Positions 7,202-12,979 of a DNA stretch of 22,683 bases are shown here, piece after piece. The stretch covers positions 1 through 22,683 of the forward strand of contig CAJTXP010000059.1 in NCBI GenBank assembly GCA_910583615.1, given 5' to 3'. Below the pieces are notes generated by a model. That model was not told the origin of the DNA and did no database searches. It worked only from the letters and a program-made list of their open reading frames with translations. The position numbers were made by a program, and so were the translations under genes. This DNA comes from an uncultured Lachnospiraceae bacterium. GTDB lineage: Bacteria; Bacillota; Clostridia; Lachnospirales; Lachnospiraceae. Position 1 is the stretch's first letter. Each line of letters opens with the position of its first letter.

Positions 7202-7256
7202 TTTACACCCGAAAAAAAAGCGGTTATAATAAATTTATAGCCGCTTTTTATGGTGT
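7202..7256 (+). promoter_or_regulatory. Promoter embedded in an inverted repeat (copy 1)
   Basis: TTTACA (7202-7207), a 17-nt spacer, and TATAAT (7225-7230) drive the gene at 7303. The boxes lie within an inverted repeat: ACACC (7205-7209) with GGTGT (7252-7256), and AAAAAGCGG (7215-7223) with CCGCTTTTT (7241-7249). The promoter -10 is in the loop. The predicted start falls after the left arm, so RNA from this promoter would not contain the whole hairpin. It could act as an operator, or as a terminator of incoming transcription that restarts its own. A near-identical copy lies at 12852-12907. Confidence 0.75.
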
Positions 7257-7302
7257 ATAAAAGCGGAAAACGTGTATTTCAGAAAAGGAGCGTGGAGGCT
7301 GA

Positions 7303-8889
7303 ATGGGACAGTATCTGAATCCGGACAATCTTGGGTTTGCCAGTGCGGTCAATTCACAGATCTATGTGGATAAGACCGGTATGCTGGATTATCTGAACCA
7401 GGTGATCGGAACCGAACAGCGGTATGTATGTGTGAGCAGGCCGAGACGGTTTGGAAAGTCCATCGCGGCAAGGATGGCTGCGGCGTACTACAGCCGCGGG
7501 TGCCGGTCGGAAGCGCTCTTTTCCAAATATGAGATTGCAAAGAGCAGGGATTTTAAAAAGAATCTGAACCAGTATCCGGTGATTCATCTGGATATTGCGG
7601 AATTGAAGGTAACGATGCCGAAAGGGGAAGATCTGGCAGTATATCTGCAAAAGTGTGTGATTGAGGAACTGCGTAAGGAATATTCCTTGTCTGACAAGAG
7701 AGATGAAATTTCCCTCCCTCTTGCACTTGCGGAGATCAACGAAAGGACCAAAGATCGGTTTATCATTATCATTGACGAGTGGGACGCTGTTTTTCGGGAG
7801 GATCTGCACAATCAAAAGGTTCAGGATGCGTACATTGACCTGCTCAGAGGCCTGTTTAAAGGAGAGAAGTCCCATCGGTTTACCGCACTTGCTTATCTGA
7901 CAGGGATTCTTCCCATTAAAAGATATAACAGCGAATCGGCGCTGAACAATTTCAGAGAGCATACGATGATCAGCCCCAAGCGGCTGGCAAAATACGCGGG
8001 TTTTACAGAAGACGAAGTAAGATCGTTGTGCAGGCAGTATGATATGAATTTCAGCGAGGCGCAGCGGTGGTATGACGGATATGGATTTCGAAGTATCAAA
8101 CACATCTACTGTCCGAATTCCGTGGCCAACGCCATGTTTGACGGAGAATTCAACAGCTACTGGACGGGAACCGTCGCTTATGAATCCTTGAAAAGCTATA
8201 TCACTCTGGACAAGGATGGACTGAAAGAGGACGTCATCCGCCTGCTGGCGGGGGAACGCTGCAAAGTCAATGCCGAAAAATTCGAGAATGACCTGACCAG
8301 GATAGGCAGCAGGGACGATGTGCTCACAATATTGATTCATCTGGGATATCTGGGCTATGACGCGGACCGGTCCGAGGTGTACATTCCCAATGAAGAAGTC
8401 CGGAAAGCATTCGCCGGCGCCATCGAGGATACGGACTGGACGCCGGTGATTCATGCGTTGAAGGCGTCGGACCGGCTGCTTAAAGCAACCTGGGAGTGCG
8501 AGGAAGAAGCGGTGGCCGCAGGAATCGAGGAGGCACATATGGAATTCTCATCAATTCTCAAATACAATGATGAGAATTCCCTTCGATGTGTACTGAGGCT
8601 GGGTTATTATAATGCGATCAATGAGTACACAATTATTGATGAGATGCCTTCGGGGAAAGGATTTGCGGATATCGCATTTCTTCCCAGACCGTTTTCCGAT
8701 AAGCCGGCACTGCTGATCGAATTAAAGTATGACCAGTCTGCCGAGGGAGCGATCGCACAGATCAAGAGGAAAAGGTACAGCAGGAAGCTGGAAGCGTATA
8801 AAGGAAGGCTCCTGCTTGTGGGGATCAATTACGATAAAGACAGCGGTGACAAGGCGCATACATGCGTCATTGAAAAGATGGAATTGTAA
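7303..8889 (+). CDS. AAA-ATPase-like / PD-(D/E)XK nuclease-domain protein (paralogue 1)
   Basis: A 528-aa protein of the widespread AAA-ATPase_like + PDDEXK_9 (DUF1703-type) family. The N-terminus has 'YVDKTGML' and a P-loop 'SRPRRFGKS' with Lys52, then a Walker B-like 'FIIIIDEWD' with Asp158-Glu159, and the family block 'RWYDGY'. The C-terminal nuclease-like core shows Asp456 in 'GFADIAF', then Glu473-Leu-Lys475 in 'LLIELKY', with 'AIAQIKRKRY' after it. All residues expected of an active PD-(D/E)XK fold appear present. GGAGG lies 4 nt before the ATG, with AAGGAG further upstream. Biological function of the family is unknown to me; defence or mobile-element association is speculation. It is related in architecture to the gene at 12980. 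Confidence 0.88.
   Translation: MGQYLNPDNLGFASAVNSQIYVDKTGMLDYLNQVIGTEQRYVCVSRPRRFGKSIAARMAAAYYSRGCRSEALFSKYEIAKSRDFKKNLNQYPVIHLDIAELKVTMPKGEDLAVYLQKCVIEELRKEYSLSDKRDEISLPLALAEINERTKDRFIIIIDEWDAVFREDLHNQKVQDAYIDLLRGLFKGEKSHRFTALAYLTGILPIKRYNSESALNNFREHTMISPKRLAKYAGFTEDEVRSLCRQYDMNFSEAQRWYDGYGFRSIKHIYCPNSVANAMFDGEFNSYWTGTVAYESLKSYITLDKDGLKEDVIRLLAGERCKVNAEKFENDLTRIGSRDDVLTILIHLGYLGYDADRSEVYIPNEEVRKAFAGAIEDTDWTPVIHALKASDRLLKATWECEEEAVAAGIEEAHMEFSSILKYNDENSLRCVLRLGYYNAINEYTIIDEMPSGKGFADIAFLPRPFSDKPALLIELKYDQSAEGAIAQIKRKRYSRKLEAYKGRLLLVGINYDKDSGDKAHTCVIEKMEL
8541..8580 (+). repeat. Perfect 13-bp inverted repeat inside a coding region
   Basis: GGAATTCTCATCA (8541-8553) and TGATGAGAATTCC (8568-8580) are exact reverse complements separated by 14 nt. 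It lies in the 7303-8889 gene at the linker between its ATPase and nuclease parts, encoding about 'MEFSSILKYNDENS'. The reading frame is kept. Confidence 0.85.
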
Positions 8890-9010
8890 AAGCGCGGGAA
8901 AAGTTTTTGTCTTGCTAATGTGCTGGCAGTTCTGTTTGTCTGTAAATATATTTTTCTGTAGATATATTTTCCTGCGGATGGAAAGACTGTGTGTGATATC
9001 TTTTGATTCA

Positions 9011-9042
9011 GGGGCAGCGATGGATTTTCGCTGTCCCTTTTT
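9011..9042 (+). terminator. Intrinsic terminator between convergent genes
   Basis: GGGGCAGCGA (9011-9020) pairs with TCGCTGTCCC (9028-9037, one G-T pair) and is followed by TTTTT. It ends transcription from the ATPase gene at 7303 before the oppositely oriented GntR gene. Nothing else was recognised in 8890-9076. Confidence 0.8.
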
Positions 9043-9076
9043 GGACAGGCAGTTTATGATCGGTATGAAACGGCAG

Positions 9077-9793
9077 TTATTTCAATGCATATCGGAATTT
9101 ATCTCCTCTAAGGACCTGTTTGGAAATATGAAGAGGATTTTCATGATTATCATATACCAGGTCTTCAATCAGCATCAGGGCCGATCCTCTGGGAATGTCC
9201 AGAAGTGCAGCTTCATCGGGGGAAGCGTAGCATAATTCGATGGTTTTACTTCCGGTGAGCGGTCGGATATCATAATCGTTTCGGAGAATTTCGTAAAGCG
9301 AACCGTTCAGATTTTTTTCCTGAAGGGAATCATAGCGGGAAGTAAACCAGCTGGTCTCAACACAGATGGGAATATGATCAATATATCTCAGGCGCTCTAC
9401 TTCCAACAGTTTTTCTTTTTCATCCAGTCTGAAAAAGTGTTTCTGATGTTCTGAGGGGACAACATGCGTCATATGAATCGTCCTGGTAATTAAAGTTTTT
9501 CCCATGGATCTTACATTTTCCGTAAAACTCAAAAAACCGGAACTGTTCTGGTTTATTTTCGGGGAGGATACAAAAGTCCCTTTTCCATGCGTCGTTTCCA
9601 GAAGATTTTCACTGACCAGTACGGAGATTGCTTTTCGTACCGTACTGCGGCTTACATTGTACAGGCGGCTCAGTTCGAATTCGGAGGGGATTTTCTCCCC
9701 CTGCGTAAATCTGCCTGTATAAATATCCTGCCGAAGCTGTTCGGCCAGCTGGCTGTATAAAGGAACGCTTGTCTGTGTGTTTAATGCTTCCAT
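9077..9793 (-). CDS. GntR-family (HutC/UTRA) transcriptional regulator
   Basis: A 238-aa regulator with a GntR winged helix at about residues 10-75 ('PLYSQLAEQLRQDIYTG', 'IPSEFELSRLYNVSRSTVRKA', 'GKGTFV') and a UTRA effector-binding domain at about 95-235 ('ERLRYIDHIPICVETSWF', then 'YEILRNDY'). Length is normal. AGGAGG about 10 nt upstream supports the ATG. It diverges from the PTS/HAD/deglycase genes, so it probably senses a sugar phosphate from that pathway and represses both directions. A near-perfect inverted repeat just after the operon promoter and a matching half-site near its own promoter are likely binding sites. Effector identity is inferred only. Confidence 0.92.
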   Translation of the reverse strand: MEALNTQTSVPLYSQLAEQLRQDIYTGRFTQGEKIPSEFELSRLYNVSRSTVRKAISVLVSENLLETTHGKGTFVSSPKINQNSSGFLSFTENVRSMGKTLITRTIHMTHVVPSEHQKHFFRLDEKEKLLEVERLRYIDHIPICVETSWFTSRYDSLQEKNLNGSLYEILRNDYDIRPLTGSKTIELCYASPDEAALLDIPRGSALMLIEDLVYDNHENPLHISKQVLRGDKFRYALK

Positions 9794-9840
9794 AGGGGAA
9801 GGACCTCCTGCTCCGGTCTGAAGTGTCTGTTCTGTCTGAT

Positions 9841-9868
9841 ATTATATCAAAATCCGTATTAAAATCAA
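9841..9868 (-). promoter_or_regulatory. Probable promoter of the GntR gene
   Basis: TTGATT (9863-9868), a 16-nt spacer and TATAAT (9841-9846) on the minus strand, about 50 nt before the start codon. Confidence 0.6.
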
Positions 9869-9870
9869 GA

Positions 9871-9883
9871 TGTATGCAGATGT
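9871..9883. promoter_or_regulatory. GntR operator half-site
   Basis: TGTATGCAGATGT repeats exactly the left half of the operator at 10025-10048. It lies next to the -35 box of the GntR promoter, suggesting autoregulation. Confidence 0.55.
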
Positions 9884-9980
9884 ATTTCAAACAGCGGACC
9901 GTGAAGTCCATCTTGTTGTAAATATTGCACAAAAAAGGAATATCAAAATTGTGGTATATGCATAAAAATAAAAAACAGGG

Positions 9981-10009
9981 TTTACAAGATTTAAAAACAA
10001 TGTTACTAT
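9981..10009 (+). promoter_or_regulatory. Promoter of the mannose-class PTS operon remnant
   Basis: TTTACA (9981-9986), a 17-nt spacer and TACTAT (10004-10009). The operator palindrome begins 15 nt after the -10 box. Confidence 0.65.
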
Positions 10010-10024
10010 TTCTTCAGTTCCTAG

Positions 10025-10048
10025 TTGTATGCAGATGTCTACATACAA
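10025..10048. promoter_or_regulatory. GntR-type operator palindrome
   Basis: A 24-bp dyad with arms TTGTATG (10025-10031) and CATACAA (10042-10048) and inner AGA/TCT pairs. It covers the region just after the expected transcription start, where a bound repressor would block transcription. The TTGTAT/ATACAA form resembles GntR/HutC-family operators. Confidence 0.72.
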
Positions 10049-10087
10049 CACAAACAATATAATACATTAAGGAGGGAGGGACGGAAC

Positions 10088-10270
10088 GTGAGAAAATTAT
10101 TATTTGCGTCACATGCGTATCTGGCGAAAGGAATTTTAAGTTCGCTGGAATTGATTATGGGACATCAGGAACAGGTGGATATTCTGTGTGCTTATACAGA
10201 AGAGCCATATGACCTTCGGACTGAGATATCTGGAAGTCGCTTCCGTTTGAGATTTCCTGGAATTATGTGA
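10088..10270 (+). pseudogene. PTS mannose-family EIIA, N-terminal fragment
   Basis: The GTG at 10088 follows a strong GGAGGGAGGG 7 nt upstream. The first 47 codons read as the start of a fructose/mannose-class EIIA domain: 'MRKLLFASHAYLAKGI' with the phosphorylatable His9, then 'VDILCAYTEEPYDLRTEI'. Homologous sequence stops at about 10228. The frame then continues for 13 unrelated codons, which are in fact the EIID coding sequence read in another frame, and ends at 10270. The normal EIIA domain is about 135-145 residues, so two thirds is missing, including any following EIIB and EIIC genes. Confidence 0.85.
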
Positions 10271-10998
10271 GGCAGGACCATATGGGATTTGCGTATTCCA
10301 TGACTCCGGTGATTGAAAAGCTGTATCAAACAAAAGAAGAGCGGGCAGAGGCGCTGCAAAGACACATGGAGTTCTTTAATATCACCGTATATTTTTCCAC
10401 GCTTGTTCTTGGCATTGTGACAGCCATGGAAGAAAGAAAAGCCAAAGATCCGGCTTTTGATACCTCTTCCATCAGTAATGTGAAGGCCAGCCTTATGGGG
10501 CCGCTTTCGGGCATCGGCGATTCCATTTTTCTTGGGACGCTGCGCATCATAGCTGCAGGAATCGGCGCTTCGCTGTGCATGAACGGAAATCCGTTTGGTG
10601 CAGTACTGTTTCTTCTGTTATATAATATCCCGGCGTTTCTTGTAAGATATCTTGGCATGATGAAGGGATATGAGCTGGGTACTACTTTGCTGGAGAAACT
10701 GCAGAAATCAGGGCTGATGAATAAGGTTACCAATATGACGGGGATTGTCGGTCTTATGACCATTGGTTCGATGATTGCGACGATGGTCACCGTAAGGATG
10801 CCGATTACCTTTGGCTCCGGTGACGGTGTGACAGAGCTTCAGGGAATTCTGGATTCGATTATGCCCTGCCTGCTTCCGGTGTGTGTGACCGCCCTGATCT
10901 ACTGGCTGCTTGGGAAAAATGTCAAGACCACATGGCTGCTTCTTGGGATCATCGCGGTATCGATAGTGTGTGCAGGTTTTGGAATCCTGGGAGTGTAG
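10225..10998 (+). pseudogene. PTS mannose-family EIID, lacking its extreme N-terminus
   Basis: Sequence typical of EIID begins immediately after the EIIA fragment: 'DIWKSLPFEISWNYVRQDHMGF' (split here as 'DIWKSLPFE' and 'ISWNYVRQDHMGF'), then 'SMTPVIEKLY', 'VKASLMGPLSGIGDSIFLGT' and several membrane segments to the end 'GFGILGV'. Only the first 10-15 residues and the start codon of the usual about 260-280 aa protein are missing. The longest frame with a start opens at GTG 10267, which overlaps the stop codon of the EIIA fragment (10268-10270), so coupled translation of a shortened EIID is possible. Without EIIB and EIIC no transporter can form. Confidence 0.83.
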
Positions 10999-11004
10999 CA
11001 GAGA

Positions 11005-11808
11005 ATGAATCCAAATCAGTTAATGCTGGTATCTGATATGGACGATACGCTGTTTGACAGCAGGAAACATATATCAGACAGAAATCGGAACGCAATATGG
11101 GAGTTTCAGAAAAAGGGCGGACTGTTTACGGTTGCAACCGGACGTTCCATAACCGGTTTGCGGCCTTACCAGCAGATGATAAACATTCAGATGCCGGTAA
11201 TTTTATACAATGGAAGCTGCATTTATGATTATCAGAAGAGGCAGATGGTCTGGGTAAAACAGCTTCCGGAATGTATAAAAGCTTATGTGAAGGAGCTGGC
11301 TCTGGAATTTCCGAATCTGGGAATTCAGATTATGACAGAGTCAGGAATCTATACCTGTCGTCCTACACCGATCTATGTGCAATTTGTGAAAAGAGAGAGA
11401 CTTCCTTATACGGAAGTACAGGAACTTGAAGAATTTCCGGAGAATTGGATCAAAGCGGAACTGACAACGGATCTGATGAATCCGGAGGCTCTGGACGACT
11501 GTCTTGGAGCAACGATTCCGGAGGGATGCCGATGGCTGGCTACCGGAGTTTACTCCAGAGAGATCGTAGCGTCGGAAGTGTCAAAAGGCAGTGCGGTACT
11601 GCGGTATCGAAAGCTGTTCGGGCTTTCTGACAGAAAGCTTTGCTGTATTGGGGACCATAACAATGATTATGAGATGATACAGGCGGCGGATGTGGGATTT
11701 GCAGTGGGAAACGCGCTGGAGTGTATCAAAGACAAGGCTGACTTTATTGTAAGCGATAATGATCATGACGCGGTGGCGGAAGCAATCGAACGTATGAAAC
11801 AGTTGTAA
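11005..11808 (+). CDS. Cof-type HAD-superfamily phosphatase
   Basis: A 267-aa haloacid-dehalogenase-type hydrolase. Motif I is 'DMDDTLFDS' (nucleophile Asp11, general acid Asp13), motif II lies in 'FTVATGRS', and the C-terminal motif is 'GDHNNDYEM', followed by 'VGFAVGNA'. This Cof subfamily dephosphorylates sugar phosphates and similar small molecules in the cytoplasm. It starts 6 nt after the EIID stop codon with GGGAG about 11 nt before the ATG, so it is in the same operon and probably acts on a product of this pathway. The exact substrate cannot be told from sequence. Confidence 0.9.
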   Translation: MNPNQLMLVSDMDDTLFDSRKHISDRNRNAIWEFQKKGGLFTVATGRSITGLRPYQQMINIQMPVILYNGSCIYDYQKRQMVWVKQLPECIKAYVKELALEFPNLGIQIMTESGIYTCRPTPIYVQFVKRERLPYTEVQELEEFPENWIKAELTTDLMNPEALDDCLGATIPEGCRWLATGVYSREIVASEVSKGSAVLRYRKLFGLSDRKLCCIGDHNNDYEMIQAADVGFAVGNALECIKDKADFIVSDNDHDAVAEAIERMKQL

Positions 11809-11835
11809 AAACATAATATAAAGGGGATTGATGAT

Positions 11836-12816
11836 ATGGAAATCAGAGAACTTATGGAAAAAATCATGAAGGATATGGAAGCGGACGGCGGGTTGAAAAA
11901 CGTCGTATGGGTTGCGGCAGGAGGATCGCATGACGGCCACTATGCAGCGCAGTATTTTATGGACCGTGAATCTACGGTGGTGCGTTCACAGCAGATTACA
12001 AGCAGTGAATTTGTCTATGCGCCGCCGAAATGCGTGGGCCAAAATACCATCGTGGTACTTACGTCCATGAGAGGAACCAGAGAGACGATTGAGGCAGCCA
12101 GAGTTGCGAAAAAGCTTGGGGCAGTTACCGTCAGCCAGTATGTGGATGAATCCGAGCTGACAAAGGTATGCGATTACAATGTGCAGTATGGAAGCATCTG
12201 GGAAGATGATAAAGATCAGAGCCGGACCAATGCGGGAAATGCACTCCGCATGGCAATGGCGATGGTAGATATTTCGGAAGGCTACGAAAATTATGCGGAT
12301 GCCATGGATGCTTTTACGAAGATACAGCCGGCTTATGTGAAAGCGAGGGAATATTGCGCGCCGCTGGCAGAAAAGTGGGCGGAGCAGATGAAGAATGAAA
12401 CATGCATTACCGTTCTTGCAAGCGGTCCTGCATACGGTTCCGGACGCATCTTTTCAACCTGCAATATCCTGGAAATGCTTCAGATCCAGTCGCCTACCTT
12501 TAACAGTTGTGACTTCTTCCACGGACCGTTTGAGATCACTGATAAGAATGAAGCCTTTTTCTTACTGATTGCAGACGGAAGAACCAGAAAGGCGGACGAG
12601 AGGGCGATTACGTTTATGAAAAAGTATGCCGGCGATAAGGTATACATGCTGGATGCAAAGGAGATGGGACTGAATAACCTGAAAGACTCTGTGGCAGAGT
12701 ATTTTAATCATCTTCTTTTTACGCCTGTCCTGAACAATGTGTACATGAAAGCGCTGTCAAAGGCAACCGGCGTTGATTACACAACCCGCCGGTATATGTG
12801 GAAAGTAGAATATTAA
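11836..12816 (+). CDS. SIS-domain fructosamine-6-phosphate deglycase, FrlB/GfrF-like
   Basis: A 326-aa double-SIS protein. It has 'VAAGGSHDGHYAAQY' near residue 27, a modified SIS loop 'TSMRGTRETIEAARV' at about 76-90, the motif 'FFHGPFEI' (His229, Glu233) matching 'FRHGPLEI' of FrlB, and the FrlB-like end 'RRYMWKVEY'. FrlB and GfrF split 6-phosphorylated fructoselysine or glucoselysine into glucose-6-phosphate and amino acid. In the Gfr-type pathway a mannose-class PTS phosphorylates the substrate on entry, which fits the EIIA/EIID remnants upstream. AAGGGG precedes the ATG and the gap from the HAD gene is 27 nt. The substrate is inferred. Confidence 0.83.
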   Translation: MEIRELMEKIMKDMEADGGLKNVVWVAAGGSHDGHYAAQYFMDRESTVVRSQQITSSEFVYAPPKCVGQNTIVVLTSMRGTRETIEAARVAKKLGAVTVSQYVDESELTKVCDYNVQYGSIWEDDKDQSRTNAGNALRMAMAMVDISEGYENYADAMDAFTKIQPAYVKAREYCAPLAEKWAEQMKNETCITVLASGPAYGSGRIFSTCNILEMLQIQSPTFNSCDFFHGPFEITDKNEAFFLLIADGRTRKADERAITFMKKYAGDKVYMLDAKEMGLNNLKDSVAEYFNHLLFTPVLNNVYMKALSKATGVDYTTRRYMWKVEY

Positions 12817-12851
12817 AGGCAGAATACTTCAGAACGAAAAAGGTTTCTCCG

Positions 12852-12907
12852 TTTACACCCCGGAAAAAAGCGGTTATAATAAATTTACAGCCGCTTTTTC
12901 CGGGGTG
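12852..12907 (+). promoter_or_regulatory. Promoter embedded in an inverted repeat (copy 2)
   Basis: TTTACA (12852-12857), a 17-nt spacer and TATAAT (12875-12880), as in copy 1 at 7202. Here the flanking arms are longer: left 12856-12873 and right 12891-12907 pair over 17 bp with one extra A on the left. The outer pairs (CCCCGG/CCGGGG) differ in sequence from copy 1, yet pairing is kept. It lies 36 nt after the deglycase stop and may also terminate that operon. The T-run on the plus strand is within the right arm. Confidence 0.78.
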
Positions 12908-12979
12908 GATTTATTACCAGGAAAATTCCATGCAAATGGAATCGCACAGTATTGATGGAATGAATGGGGGACTCAATTT

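Noticed and set aside
8729..9235. Plus-strand open frame of 168 codons across the end of the ATPase gene
   Set aside because: It overlaps the ATPase gene in another frame, passes through an intrinsic terminator and ends inside the GntR gene.
7202..12907. A single composite transposon bounded by the two promoter-hairpin copies
   Set aside because: The copies are in direct orientation, each precedes its own gene, no transposase lies between them, and no target-site duplication was seen. The segment between contains an ordinary sugar operon.
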